This document shows, piece by piece, positions 46,027 through 55,700 of a stretch of DNA of 64,000 nt (position 1 is its first letter; the number at the start of each line of letters is the position of its first letter). The position numbers were made by a program, and so were the translations under genes. Source of the stretch: Brachymonas denitrificans (GTDB taxonomy: Bacteria; Pseudomonadota; Gammaproteobacteria; Burkholderiales; Burkholderiaceae_C); the NCBI RefSeq assembly GCF_907163135.1, contig NZ_CAJQUA010000001.1, positions 139,001-203,000 on the forward strand, read 5' to 3'. The notes beneath the pieces were generated by a model. It did no database searches. It was not told the origin of the DNA and saw nothing but the letters and a program-made list of their open reading frames with translations.

Positions 46027-48384
46027 ATGCCAAGCACCATCCATACCCTGGGATTTCCGCGCATCGGCGCGCAGCGCGAACTGAAATTCGCGCTGGAACA
46101 ATACTGGCGCAAGGAGATCAGCCTGCAAGCCCTGGAGGCGACCGGCGCCGAGCTGCGCCAGCGCCACTGGCAGGCCCAGCGAGACGCCGGACTTGATCTG
46201 GTGACCGTTGGCGACTTTGCCTTTTACGACCATATGCTCAACCACATCCAGTGGCTGGGGTGCGAGCCGGCGCGTTTCGGCTTTGACGGCGCGGAGGCCG
46301 ACCTGCTGCGCGCGTTCGCCATGGCGCGCGGCGTGGCGCAGGAAGACGGAGCGGCCGAAGAGGGCGGCACCTTCGCGCTGGAGATGACCAAGTGGTTCGA
46401 TACCAACTACCACTATCTGGTGCCCGAATTCCATCCCGACACGCGCTTTGCCGGGCAGGCCGACCGCCTGCTGGCGGAAGTGGAGCAGGCGCAGGCGCTG
46501 GGCCACAAGGTGAAGGTGGTGCTGGTGGGCCCGCTGAGCTTCCTCTGGCTGGGCAAGGAAAAGCAAGCCGGATTCGACCGCTTCAAGCTGCTCGACGATT
46601 TGCTGGGTGCCTACGAGCGCATCCTGGCGCGGCTGGCTGAGCGCGGCGTGGAATGGGTGCAGCTGGATGAGCCCATCCTCGGCCTGGATCTGCCTGATGC
46701 CTGGCGCCATGCTTTCGAGCGCGCGTACTGGCAGCTGGCCCGCAGCGCACCGCGCATCCTGCTGGCCAGCTATTTCTCGCCGCTGGATGACAACCTGCGC
46801 ATGGCCTGCCAGCTGCCCGTGGCCGGCCTGCATGTGGATGCCGTGCGCGCACCGGCCGAGCTGCTTCGCGTGGCCGACTGGCTGGCGGCGCCACACAAGG
46901 TGCTGTCGGTCGGCATTGTCGACGGGCGCAATGTGTGGCGCACCGATCTGGACGCTGCGCTGGCACGCCTGCGCGAAGTGGCAGCCAAGCACAAGGGCGA
47001 GCTGTGGCTGGCGCCGTCCTGCTCGCTGCTGCACGTGCCGATCAGCCTCGAGTCGGAAGAGCGGCTTGATCCCGAGCTGCGTTCCTGGCTGGCCTTCGCA
47101 CAGGAAAAACTGGCGGAACTGGGCTTGCTGCGTGCGGCGCTGGATCTGGGCGGTCAACTGCCGGCGGCGCAGCAATCCGCGTGGGACAGCGCCCGCGCGG
47201 CCCTGCAGAGCCGCCGCAGCAGCACCCGGGTCCACCGCGAGGAAGTGGCGCGGCGTATCGTCAGCAGCGTACCCGGTGACGACCAGCGGGCATCTGCCTT
47301 TGCCGTGCGGCAGGCGGCACAGCGCGCGCATCTGAAACTGCCGCTGCTTCCCAGCACCACCATCGGCTCGTTCCCGCAGACCCCCGCCATCCGCGCCGCG
47401 CGCGCGGCATTGCGCAAGAGAGCGCTGACCGAAGAAGCCTACCGCACGCGCATGCAGGAGGAAATCCGCGATGTCGTTCGCCGTCAGGAGGCGCTGGGGC
47501 TGGACGTGCTGGTGCATGGCGAGGCCGAGCGCAACGACATGGTGGAATACTTCGGCGAGCAGCTCGACGGCTATGCCTTTACCGCCAATGGCTGGGTGCA
47601 GAGCTATGGTTCGCGCTGCGTCAAGCCTCCGGTCATCTACGGCGACGTGCTCCGCCGCGCGCCCATGACAGTTGCGTGGACGCAGTATGCGCAAAGCCTC
47701 ACGCCGCGCTGGATGAAGGGCATGCTTACCGGCCCCGTCACCATGCTGCAATGGTCCTTTGTGCGCGATGATCAGCCGCGCGCACTCACCTGCGAGCAGA
47801 TTGCCTGGGCCATCCGCGACGAGGTGGTGGATCTGGAAAAAGCGGGCATCGCCATCATCCAGATCGACGAACCGGCTTTCCGCGAAGGGCTGCCGCTGCG
47901 CCGTGCCGGCTGGCGCAGCTACCTCGACCAAGCGGCACGCGCCTTCCGCATCAGCGCCAGCGGCGTGCGTGACGAAACGCAGATCCACACCCACATGTGC
48001 TACAGCGAGTTCAACGACATCCTGCCGGATATCGCCGCGCTGGATGCCGACGTGATCACCATCGAAACCAGCCGCTCGGACATGGAGTTGCTGCGCGGCT
48101 TCGGCGACTTCCATTACCCGAACGAGATTGGTCCCGGTGTGTACGACATCCACTCGCCGCGCGTCCCGGAGGCGCAGGAGATGGAGCGCCTGCTGCGCAA
48201 GGCGGCAACGGTGGTGCCGGTCGAGCGCCTGTGGGTCAACCCGGATTGCGGCCTGAAAACCCGCGGCTGGCCGGAGACCGAGGCGGCGCTGTCCCGCATG
48301 GTGCAGGCAGCGCAGCGGTTGCGGACGGAACTGGGCGGTGCGGCTGCCGGGGAGCGCGAGCGGGAGCCAGCCCTGATCGCCTGA
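46027..48384 (+). CDS. metE: Cobalamin-independent methionine synthase
   Basis: 785 residues. Transfers methyl from 5-methyltetrahydropteroyltriglutamate to homocysteine. Two TIM barrels; the zinc ligands are His656 and Cys658 (HTHMCYSEF), Glu680 ([11 protein letters not shown]) and Cys741 ([11 protein letters not shown]), each 15 higher than in E. coli because of small insertions. AAGGAG lies 8 bases before ATG 46027. Under MetR control by divergent placement. Confidence 0.97.
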   Translation: MPSTIHTLGFPRIGAQRELKFALEQYWRKEISLQALEATGAELRQRHWQAQRDAGLDLVTVGDFAFYDHMLNHIQWLGCEPARFGFDGAEADLLRAFAMARGVAQEDGAAEEGGTFALEMTKWFDTNYHYLVPEFHPDTRFAGQADRLLAEVEQAQALGHKVKVVLVGPLSFLWLGKEKQAGFDRFKLLDDLLGAYERILARLAERGVEWVQLDEPILGLDLPDAWRHAFERAYWQLARSAPRILLASYFSPLDDNLRMACQLPVAGLHVDAVRAPAELLRVADWLAAPHKVLSVGIVDGRNVWRTDLDAALARLREVAAKHKGELWLAPSCSLLHVPISLESEERLDPELRSWLAFAQEKLAELGLLRAALDLGGQLPAAQQSAWDSARAALQSRRSSTRVHREEVARRIVSSVPGDDQRASAFAVRQAAQRAHLKLPLLPSTTIGSFPQTPAIRAARAALRKRALTEEAYRTRMQEEIRDVVRRQEALGLDVLVHGEAERNDMVEYFGEQLDGYAFTANGWVQSYGSRCVKPPVIYGDVLRRAPMTVAWTQYAQSLTPRWMKGMLTGPVTMLQWSFVRDDQPRALTCEQIAWAIRDEVVDLEKAGIAIIQIDEPAFREGLPLRRAGWRSYLDQAARAFRISASGVRDETQIHTHMCYSEFNDILPDIAALDADVITIETSRSDMELLRGFGDFHYPNEIGPGVYDIHSPRVPEAQEMERLLRKAATVVPVERLWVNPDCGLKTRGWPETEAALSRMVQAAQRLRTELGGAAAGEREREPALIA

Positions 48385-48427
48385 TCGCCCCGGGGCCATT
48401 GTGGCCGGGAGCCTGCAACCGGCCCGT

Positions 48428-50050
48428 TCAGGCCTTCGTCCTGCGCAGTTGCTCCAGCCGTGCAATCACCGCTTCATCCGGTTCGCGCACCGTGGCAATC
48501 AGCCCCGGATAAACCAGCCCGGCGTTGCCGTCCAGCGTGATGGTATCGCCTTCGCGCAGCGCCAGTTCGCCCAGCTGGATGCTGCGGTCGCCGATATCGA
48601 TGCGCAGCGTTTCGCAGCCCACCAGGCACACCTTGCCCAGCTGGCGTGCCACCACCGCCGCGTGCGAGGTGCGCGCACCGTTGCGCGTCAGCAGGCCGAC
48701 GGACTGCTCCAGCGCCCCGATGTCATTGGTCTCCGCATCATTGCGCACCAGAATCACGGGGTGGCCCTTGGCCGCACGCTTGGCTGCGCGTTCCGCATCG
48801 AGCGCGATCTCGCCACTGCTCACCCCCGAGCAGGCGCTGGCTGCCTGCGCCACGGGGCTGGCCGGGGCACCGCAGTCGCTGGCCAGATGGGCGGTGCACA
48901 AGTCGTCCTCCGCCAGCGTATCGGTGCGCTGCAGTGCCGTGGTGCGGTCGATCAGACCCTCTTCATGCAGGTCCAGCGCAATGCGCGCCGCCGCCAGCGG
49001 CGTGCGCTTGCCGGAACGCGCCTGCAGCAGGAACAGCTCGCTGTCCTCCACCGTAAACTCGAAATCCTGCATGTCGCCGAACAGGCGCTCCAGCGTGCGC
49101 GTGGCTTCCGACAGCTCGTTCCAGGCATCCGGTGCCAGATCGGCCAGCGCCTCGTGCCCGTGCGCATTGCGGCGGCCGGACACCACGTCCTCGCCCTGGG
49201 CATTGGCCAGAAAGTCGATCCACAGCGTCGGCTCGCCATTGCTCGGATTGCGCGTGAAACCCACGCCGGCGCCACTGCGCCCCCCTGCGTTGCCGAACAC
49301 CATGCGCTGGATGGTCACGGCCGTGCCCATGGCGCTGTCGATGCCATTGAGCTTGCGGTACTCACGCGCCTTGGCCGAATCCCAGGAGGCAAACACCGCC
49401 AGCACGGCACGCGCGAGCTGCTGGCGCACATCCTGCGGGAACGGGTGGCCGGCATGCTCGGCATACAGGGCCAGATAGGTCTGCGTCAGCTGGCGCAGTT
49501 CGCTGAAATCGAGCAGACGCTCGTCGCGGCCCTGGGTCAGGTCCTGCAACGCATTTTCGAACAGGCTGGCCGGCAGGCCTTCGACCACTTCGCCATAGCT
49601 CGCCACCAGGCGGCGATAGGCATCCCACACCAGTCGCGGGTTGCCGGTCTGGCGCAGCAGGCCGGGCAGCGTGGCATCGCACAGTCCGATGTTGAGCAGG
49701 GTTTCCATCATGCCGGGCATGGAGATGGGCGCACCCGAGCGCACCGACACCACCAGCGGCTTGCGGATATCGCCAAAGCCATAGCCGGAGCTTTGTTCCA
49801 GCGCCGGAATGCCGGTGTCGAACAGCGGGTGGATGCACTGCTTGCGGTGGTGGGCGTAGTGCGTGCCCAGCACCAGTGCGGGCGGTACCGGCAGGCCCGC
49901 CTCGGCCATGCGCAGCAGGTTGTGCGCCTTCGACCCCATGGTTTCGCGGCTGGGCGACAGGCCGTTGCGCACGTAGGCAGCATGCTGCCTGTCGGGATGA
50001 TCGACCAGATACAGGTGGTCGGGCCAGGGGAAGGGGTGGTGGTGGCTCAT
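48428..50050 (-). CDS. Pyruvate-phosphate-dikinase-like protein without the PEP/pyruvate barrel
   Basis: 540 residues from ATG 50050. The N-terminal ATP-grasp region matches pyruvate phosphate dikinase: [36 protein letters not shown] and [13 protein letters not shown] ... [10 protein letters not shown] carry the ATP-site residues. The swivelling domain holds the phosphohistidine, His463, in [16 protein letters not shown]. The protein ends about 77 residues after it, where the dikinase would continue with a 350-residue PEP/pyruvate TIM barrel. So it can probably self-phosphorylate from ATP but must hand the phosphate to something else. It overlaps the upstream PhoU-like gene by ATGA, tying the two together. 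The final reaction is unknown. Confidence 0.85.
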   Translation of the reverse strand: MSHHHPFPWPDHLYLVDHPDRQHAAYVRNGLSPSRETMGSKAHNLLRMAEAGLPVPPALVLGTHYAHHRKQCIHPLFDTGIPALEQSSGYGFGDIRKPLVVSVRSGAPISMPGMMETLLNIGLCDATLPGLLRQTGNPRLVWDAYRRLVASYGEVVEGLPASLFENALQDLTQGRDERLLDFSELRQLTQTYLALYAEHAGHPFPQDVRQQLARAVLAVFASWDSAKAREYRKLNGIDSAMGTAVTIQRMVFGNAGGRSGAGVGFTRNPSNGEPTLWIDFLANAQGEDVVSGRRNAHGHEALADLAPDAWNELSEATRTLERLFGDMQDFEFTVEDSELFLLQARSGKRTPLAAARIALDLHEEGLIDRTTALQRTDTLAEDDLCTAHLASDCGAPASPVAQAASACSGVSSGEIALDAERAAKRAAKGHPVILVRNDAETNDIGALEQSVGLLTRNGARTSHAAVVARQLGKVCLVGCETLRIDIGDRSIQLGELALREGDTITLDGNAGLVYPGLIATVREPDEAVIARLEQLRRTKA

Positions 50051-51996
50051 GCCGGGACTCCTGTCTTGAGGAAGGCCATCTGGCGCAACGCGTAACCAGT
50101 GGCCACCAGCGCGTCGGAAGCGCCTTCGATGGTGGTGGCGAGTTCGGTGGCCAGCAGCATGGCCGCCGGCTGCGCATGCAGCGTCTGCACGATGTGCTGG
50201 CGGGCCGTGCGCAGCAGATCGTCGCATTGGCGCTCGGCACGCAGCATGCGCCACAGAATCTGCAGGAAGGCATCACTGTCGGTGGTGTCGATGCCGGCAT
50301 CGAGCAGGCGCGCGATCTCGATCGCCTTCACCAGATCCTGGATCGCCACCAGCGTGGTATCGGCCAGCTTGCCCAGCACCTCCATCACCGAGGGCGGCAG
50401 GCCGTTGATGGGTTCGGCCAGCGTCAGCGTATAGACAAAGGTGGATTCTTCCAGCGCATCGGCCACGTTGTCGGCCTGCACCAGCAGATCGACCACGGCG
50501 CGCCAGTGCGGCTGGCGCTCGGCCCGCTGGCGCGCGGTGGTGAGCAGATGGTCGGCGCGGTGCTCCCAGTTCTTGGCGCGCAGCACCACCTGTTCGCAAT
50601 GGCCGTTGCAGCCCTGCGTCAGCACATCGCTCAGCGTCTGCGCCAGCGCATGGCAGAAGGCGGCGTGCTCGGCCAGCAGGTCGAACTCGACATGGCGTTG
50701 CTGCAGCACGCGGCCCAGCAGCAGGCGCGCCTTGTCCTGCACCAGCGTGAGCGGCTGCTGCTGTTGCAGCAGCTCGCTGCAGTTGCGCAGCAGCTCGATC
50801 AGGAAGGCGCGTGCGCCGTTTTCGCCCAGCACGGCATCGAGTCGCTCGCCGATGCGGAAAGTGTCGCTGCCCACGGCTTCCATGGTGTCGTACACCAGGA
50901 ACTCACCACCGGCCAGCAGCCAGCCCATATGGCCCCAGCGGTGCTCCGAGGTGTGCTGCAGGATGGCCACCGCCTGCGCCTTGCTCACGAACAGCTGCAG
51001 GCGCTTGCGCGCACGGTTCCAGTCGATCACGAACACGATGCAAGAAGCGATGTCTTCCAGGCCCTGTTCCAGTGCAGCCTGGTCGGCGGCCTCCAGCGTG
51101 GCGATGCCCACGGTATAGGGCTTGCCCTCGTTCAGGTCGCGCGAGATGACGGGCTCGGACACTTTCCAGACAAAGCCGGCGTTCTCCAGCAGGCCCTGGA
51201 AGAACTTGAAGCGCGGCGGGTGCAGGTCGGAGTAGGTCAGGCGGATGGTCTGGCCTTCCACTTCGATCACCAGCACGTGCGCATCGTTGGTGCCGATGTC
51301 GTTCTGGATCAGCAGGCGCTTGCCATCACGCGTGACGGCGGTGTCCAAGCCGGGGTGGCTGAATTTGAGTGGCGCCGTGCTGTGCAGGCCGCGCATGAAG
51401 GCGCGCACCAGTGCGCGGTCGTCCTTCTGGATGTTCCAGACATGGGCGCCGTCGAGATTCTCGGTGGCGACGCTGCTGGCCAGGGCGTTGATCTGCTTGT
51501 GCAAATCCATCACCAGCAAGTGGAAGCTGTCACCGGCCTTGCGTTCGCCGTGGGTGAGGGAGGTGAGGGCGTCCTGCTCCAGACCTTCTGCATCATTCAA
51601 TGCCTGCAGCACGTGCAGCCAGTGGTCGCGCCGCTGCACGAAGTCGGGGGCGTTTTTCACCATGCCGCCATCGACCACCGGGCGCGCCATCACCTGCAGG
51701 TCGTCGCCCAAGGCCTGCAGCAGTTGCGGCATGTGCGAGAGCACCAGCGTGTTTTCATCGTAATAGGCATGGCGCACCAGATCCTGCGTCCAGCCGGCAT
51801 CGCGCAGGCCGGCGCGGGCCAGTTCCTGGCTCCAGTTGCCAATGCTGTCCTCGGGCTTGCGCGCATGCTGCGCGGCGGCCTGGGTCAGCGAGAGATAGAG
51901 CTTGAGTCGGTCATTGGCCGCCAGGGCGGCGGTGATCCAGGCCGGCATCAGCAGCGTCTGCTGGCCGAGCGAGGCCACGGCTTTGTCTTTGAGCAA
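50047..51996 (-). CDS. Large protein with PhoU/DUF47-like C-terminus, partner of the dikinase-like protein
   Basis: About 650 residues. I chose TTG 51996 because AAGGAC lies 7 bases upstream; ATG 52029 is an alternative without a ribosome site. No membrane segment. The N-terminal 400 residues are not recognised; charged, with motifs such as KFSHPGLDTAVTRDGKRLL. The C-terminal 200 residues are all-helical with PhoU/DUF47-type acidic repeats (VDLLVQADNVADALEESTF, LRAERQCDDLLRTARQHIV), which bind metal or phosphate in related proteins. It is first in a two-gene operon with the dikinase-like gene. A role in phosphate or phosphoryl regulation is inference. Confidence 0.75.
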   Translation of the reverse strand: MLKDKAVASLGQQTLLMPAWITAALAANDRLKLYLSLTQAAAQHARKPEDSIGNWSQELARAGLRDAGWTQDLVRHAYYDENTLVLSHMPQLLQALGDDLQVMARPVVDGGMVKNAPDFVQRRDHWLHVLQALNDAEGLEQDALTSLTHGERKAGDSFHLLVMDLHKQINALASSVATENLDGAHVWNIQKDDRALVRAFMRGLHSTAPLKFSHPGLDTAVTRDGKRLLIQNDIGTNDAHVLVIEVEGQTIRLTYSDLHPPRFKFFQGLLENAGFVWKVSEPVISRDLNEGKPYTVGIATLEAADQAALEQGLEDIASCIVFVIDWNRARKRLQLFVSKAQAVAILQHTSEHRWGHMGWLLAGGEFLVYDTMEAVGSDTFRIGERLDAVLGENGARAFLIELLRNCSELLQQQQPLTLVQDKARLLLGRVLQQRHVEFDLLAEHAAFCHALAQTLSDVLTQGCNGHCEQVVLRAKNWEHRADHLLTTARQRAERQPHWRAVVDLLVQADNVADALEESTFVYTLTLAEPINGLPPSVMEVLGKLADTTLVAIQDLVKAIEIARLLDAGIDTTDSDAFLQILWRMLRAERQCDDLLRTARQHIVQTLHAQPAAMLLATELATTIEGASDALVATGYALRQMAFLKTGVPA

Positions 51997-52199
51997 GGCT
52001 TTGTCCTTTCCATGCTGCGAGGGCAGCATTAAAAAGACAATTTTGCGAACGTTATGTGAAAGCCCTATGTCTTCTGCACGGCCGTGCACCCTGAAGATGC
52101 GGGTTGCTTGCGCGCGCAGCGATCATGACCGCTGTCGCTGTTCACCAGCGAACCCTGTGGCTGCCCGCAGCCGGGCACAGGCTGCGGCGCCAACTGGCC

Positions 52200-52775
52200 T
52201 TACTGCCTGAACGCCTCAATCTGCGCAATGATGCGCACCTTCTTCGGCATGCCCATCTTGACGCCCCAGTCCATGCCCCATTGCGTGCGGTCGATCTCGG
52301 CCACGAAGTCGCCGCCGCAGGCTTCGGTCTTGGCGATGGGGTTGGGGTAACAGGTGAACTGGTTTGCCTTGAAAGTGATTGGGTGCGTCTTGCCCAGCAG
52401 GGTCAGCTTGCCTGTCACCTCCTTGAGGGTGTCGCCCTCGTAGACGAACCTGTCGGAGACGAAGCGGATGCTGGGGTGCTTCTCCACGTTGAAGAAGTCC
52501 GCGCCCATCAGGTGCTTGTCGAAATCCGGAGTGCCGCTGTTGATGGAGCGGGCGTCGAACTCCAGCGTGACCTTGCCGGTCTTCTTCAGCTTGTCGAACT
52601 CGACCGTGCCGCTCTTCCTGTCGAAACGGCCACGGTTGACCGAGGCGCCGAAGTGGTCGATCTCGAAAGTGGCGAAAGTGTGGGCCGGATCAATCTTGTA
52701 GCTTGCGGCCTGCGCGGGCAGGGCGGCCAGCAAGGGCAGAGCAGCAACGACGGAAACGAGGGTGGTTTTGCGCAT
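52200..52775 (-). CDS. yceI: YceI-family periplasmic lipid-binding protein
   Basis: 191 residues with an N-terminal signal peptide (LVSVVAALPLLAALPAQAAS, cut after AQA). The lipocalin-like fold begins YKIDPAHTFATFEIDHFGAS, the YceI hallmark, and ends MGMPKKVRIIAQIEA. Relatives bind isoprenoid chains such as those of ubiquinones and some are base- or stress-induced. Monocistronic; the 247-bp gap to surE holds an AT-rich block near 52845-52860 that probably includes its promoter. Confidence 0.93.
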   Translation of the reverse strand: MRKTTLVSVVAALPLLAALPAQAASYKIDPAHTFATFEIDHFGASVNRGRFDRKSGTVEFDKLKKTGKVTLEFDARSINSGTPDFDKHLMGADFFNVEKHPSIRFVSDRFVYEGDTLKEVTGKLTLLGKTHPITFKANQFTCYPNPIAKTEACGGDFVAEIDRTQWGMDWGVKMGMPKKVRIIAQIEAFRQ

Positions 52776-53022
52776 GGGGCGTCCTTTCGGCAGGGAAACT
52801 CCGGTTTATGGGAGGGGCAGTCAATGCAAATGACTCGCAACGAATAATATAGCATTGCGCCCGATCGCCTAAGAAGATGCAAGGTCTTTGCCGGTGTGCA
52901 CACAAAGGGTTGCCAGTGCCTGCCGGTGCGGGAAGGGGGTATGTGCTGCTGTCACTGAAAGGCGCTGGCAAGCCACTACAATCGGTTGCAAACCTGCTGT
53001 TCTCCACCCAATTTCCCGGGCC

Positions 53023-53811
53023 ATGAAAATCCTTATCTGCAACGACGATGGCTACCAGGCCACCGGCATCGAGGCGCTCTACCAGGCGCTGCGCGGCGTG
53101 GCCGACGTCGAGGTGATCGCACCCGAATACAACAACAGCGCCAAGTCCAACGCACTCACGCTGCACTCGCCGCTCTACCTGCAGCAGGCTGCCAACGGCT
53201 TCCGCTACATCAATGGCACCCCAGCCGATTGTGTGCACATCGCGCTCACCGGCCTGCTGGACAATCCGCCCGATCTGGTGGTCTCCGGCATCAACAACGG
53301 CGCCAACATGGGGGACGACACCATCTATTCCGGCACCGTGGGCGCCGCCATGGAAGGCTATCTGTTTGGCATTCCGGCCATCGCCTTCTCGCAGGTAGAA
53401 AAGGGCTGGGAGCATATCGAGGCCGCGGCCGAAACGGCCAAACGCCTGGTGCTGCACATGGCGCGCTTCCTGCCGGAGCAGCCCGGCATGGCGCCGCCCT
53501 GGTTGCTGAACGTGAACATTCCCAACCTGCCGCTGGAGCAGCTCAAGCCCATGCGCCTGTGCCGCCTGGGCCGTCGGCATTCGGCCGAACGCGTCATCAC
53601 GCAGCAGAACCCGCGCGGCGAAACCATGTACTGGATCGGCAATGCCGGTGCCGTCAAGGACGATGCCGAGGGCACGGACTTCCACGCCACCGCCAACGGC
53701 CATGTCTCGGTCACGCCGCTCAAGATCGACCTGACCGACCACGAAGCGCTGGGCTACTGGGCGCAGGCCTTTGCCGCCCATGCGCCGGATGCGGGAAGCG
53801 GAGGAGTCTGA
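53023..53811 (+). CDS. surE: 5'/3'-nucleotidase SurE
   Basis: 262 residues. Metal-dependent nucleotidase important in stationary phase and after stress. Metal ligands in [13 protein letters not shown] (Asp8, Asp9) and in [11 protein letters not shown] (Ser/Asn), with [19 protein letters not shown] near 90. Starts surE-pcm-nlpD-rlmD; pcm begins 3 bp after its stop. Confidence 0.96.
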   Translation: MKILICNDDGYQATGIEALYQALRGVADVEVIAPEYNNSAKSNALTLHSPLYLQQAANGFRYINGTPADCVHIALTGLLDNPPDLVVSGINNGANMGDDTIYSGTVGAAMEGYLFGIPAIAFSQVEKGWEHIEAAAETAKRLVLHMARFLPEQPGMAPPWLLNVNIPNLPLEQLKPMRLCRLGRRHSAERVITQQNPRGETMYWIGNAGAVKDDAEGTDFHATANGHVSVTPLKIDLTDHEALGYWAQAFAAHAPDAGSGGV

Positions 53812-53814
53812 GTC

Positions 53815-54720
53815 ATGGGGCGTCCCACCTTTCCGGCGCGCAACCAGTGGAGCGCGGATACGTTACAGCCGGCGCGCCCGCCGGCGCCGCGTGCCGTGCC
53901 CCGGGTGCCGCCGGGCAGCGGCCCGCTGGTGCCCACGCTGCCGCTGGACGCCAGCCAGTACGACCGCATGACGGCCATGCAGCAATCGCGCCCCGCACCG
54001 GTACGCCCGCATGTGGTGCCGGTCCAGACGCGCAGTACCGTGGGCAACACAGGCCTGGGCAATGCTGCGGCCATGCGCGCCCGCATGGTGCAGCAGCTGC
54101 AGGCCGAGGGCCTGCAGGACCCGCGCGTGGTGCAGGCCATGCTGGCGGTGGAGCGTCACTGCTTTGTCGACAGCGCCTTGCTGAGCCAGGCCTATCTCGA
54201 CACCAGCCTGCCGATCGGCCTGCAGCAGACCATCTCCAAGCCCAGCGTGGTGGCGCGCATGATCGAACTGCTGCTGTCCAGCCCGGCCATGCAGCGCCAA
54301 GCGCGCGATGCCAAACTGGGCCGCGTGCTCGAAGTGGGCACCGGCTGCGGCTACCAGGCCAGCGTGCTGAGCCAGGTGGCGAGCGAGGTCTACAGCATCG
54401 AGCGGCTCAAGGGCCTGCACGAAAAGGCACGCGACAACCTGCGCCCGTTCCGCATCCCCAACATCCACCTGCTGCTGGGCGACGGCATGCAGGGATTCGA
54501 GTCCGGTGCGCCCTACGCCGGCATCATTGCCGCGGCCGGCGGGCAGGCCATTCCGCAGGCCTGGGTCGACCAGCTGGCCATGGGCGGGCGCATCGTGGCG
54601 CCGATGGCCACCGGCCCGCAAAGCCAGGTGCTGGTGGTGCTCGACAAGACGGCGAACGGTTTGCAACAAACTGTGCTCGAGCCAGTGTTTTTTGTTCCCT
54701 TAAAATCCGGACTGGCATAG
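53815..54720 (+). CDS. pcm: Protein-L-isoaspartate O-methyltransferase
   Basis: 301 residues, longer than the usual 210 because of an N-terminal Pro/Arg-rich extension of about 80 residues. The SAM motif is VLEVGTGCGYQASVLSQ near residue 165 and the substrate loop QTISKPSVVARMIELL precedes it. It methylates isoaspartyl residues in aged proteins to start their repair. The pairing with surE is widespread. Confidence 0.95.
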   Translation: MGRPTFPARNQWSADTLQPARPPAPRAVPRVPPGSGPLVPTLPLDASQYDRMTAMQQSRPAPVRPHVVPVQTRSTVGNTGLGNAAAMRARMVQQLQAEGLQDPRVVQAMLAVERHCFVDSALLSQAYLDTSLPIGLQQTISKPSVVARMIELLLSSPAMQRQARDAKLGRVLEVGTGCGYQASVLSQVASEVYSIERLKGLHEKARDNLRPFRIPNIHLLLGDGMQGFESGAPYAGIIAAAGGQAIPQAWVDQLAMGGRIVAPMATGPQSQVLVVLDKTANGLQQTVLEPVFFVPLKSGLA

Positions 54721-54802
54721 CCCGTACCCCTGCTGCCAGCCCTCGGGCTGGCCTGACTTTATCCGGGGTACTGTTCCAGGTTGCACAACAAGGATGGATT
54801 GC

Positions 54803-55615
54803 ATGACTTTGAAACAAAGCCCTGGCCTCGGCGGACGCCTGTTCCGCGTGGCCGTGTGTGCAGGTATTGCTGCAGTACTGGCAGCCTGCGGCTCTTCCCC
54901 GCGTGCTCCGGTCGAGAACCGTTCCACGGGCGGTGTTAGCGTTCCCCGCGTCGATCCGGCCACGCTGCCGGGCTACGAATTCCGCAACAAGCCGGGCTAC
55001 TACTCGGTGCAGCCGGGTGAAACCATCCGCAGCATCGCCCGCAACAACAATCTCGACTGGCGCGACATCGTGCGCTGGAACAGCCAGTGGGTGCCCAACC
55101 CCGACCAGATCGAAGTAGGCCAGGTGCTGCGCATCGAGCCGCCGGCCGGCTCTGTGGCCCGCGCCGCGCCGGTGGCCCCGCGCGTCACGCCGCCCGCCAG
55201 CACCACGCCGGCGCCGCGCGTCACGCCGCCGTCCGACGCCGGCGCTGCCAGCATCGCGCTGGCCTGGCCGACGCAGAGCCGCACCATCGTCACCCCGTTC
55301 GACGACGTGAAGAACAAGGGCATCGGCATTGGTGGCCGCGAGGGTGATCCCGTCACCGCGGCAGCCGACGGCACCGTGATGTACGCCGGCTCCGGCCTGC
55401 GTGGCTACGGCAATCTGGTGATCCTGAAGCACAACACCACCTTCCTCACGGTGTACGCCCATAACAGCAAGCTGCTGGTGAAAGAGAACCAGAACGTGAA
55501 GAAGGGCCAGACCATTGCCGAAATGGGCAAGACCGACGCCGACCGCGTGAAGCTGCACTTTGAAGTGCGCCGCAACGGCAAAACGGTGAATCCGCTGAGC
55601 TACCTGCCGCGCTGA
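54803..55615 (+). CDS. nlpD: NlpD-like M23 lipoprotein, activator of cell-wall amidase
   Basis: 270 residues. Lipobox AVLAACGSS gives lipid-bearing Cys near residue 30. A LysM domain follows (YYSVQPGETIRSIARNNNLD), then a Pro/Ala linker and a C-terminal M23 (LytM) domain. The zinc-binding His/Asp pattern is incomplete (GGREGDPVTAAADGTVMYAG), as in NlpD and EnvC, which activate amidases rather than cut peptidoglycan. ATG 54803 is favoured by AAGGA 8 bases before it over ATG 54794. Downstream there is rlmD and not rpoS. Confidence 0.93.
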   Translation: MTLKQSPGLGGRLFRVAVCAGIAAVLAACGSSPRAPVENRSTGGVSVPRVDPATLPGYEFRNKPGYYSVQPGETIRSIARNNNLDWRDIVRWNSQWVPNPDQIEVGQVLRIEPPAGSVARAAPVAPRVTPPASTTPAPRVTPPSDAGAASIALAWPTQSRTIVTPFDDVKNKGIGIGGREGDPVTAAADGTVMYAGSGLRGYGNLVILKHNTTFLTVYAHNSKLLVKENQNVKKGQTIAEMGKTDADRVKLHFEVRRNGKTVNPLSYLPR

Positions 55616-55642
55616 TCCGCATTACGCCTGCAGGCTGCCAGC

Positions 55643-55686
55643 CCGCTTCCCGTGCCTTGTGATGCGGGAAGCGGTTTTTGTTTTTT
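55643..55686 (+). terminator. Rho-independent terminator after nlpD
   Basis: Perfect 10-bp stem CCGCTTCCCG / CGGGAAGCGG, 12-base loop, then a nearly continuous T-run. It ends surE-pcm-nlpD; rlmD follows 15 bp later and needs read-through or a promoter inside this hairpin region. Confidence 0.9.
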
Positions 55687-55700
55687 GAGTGATAGATGCC

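Noticed and set aside
45961-48465. 834-codon open frame on the minus strand
   Set aside because: Antisense to metE, whose zinc ligands are all conserved.
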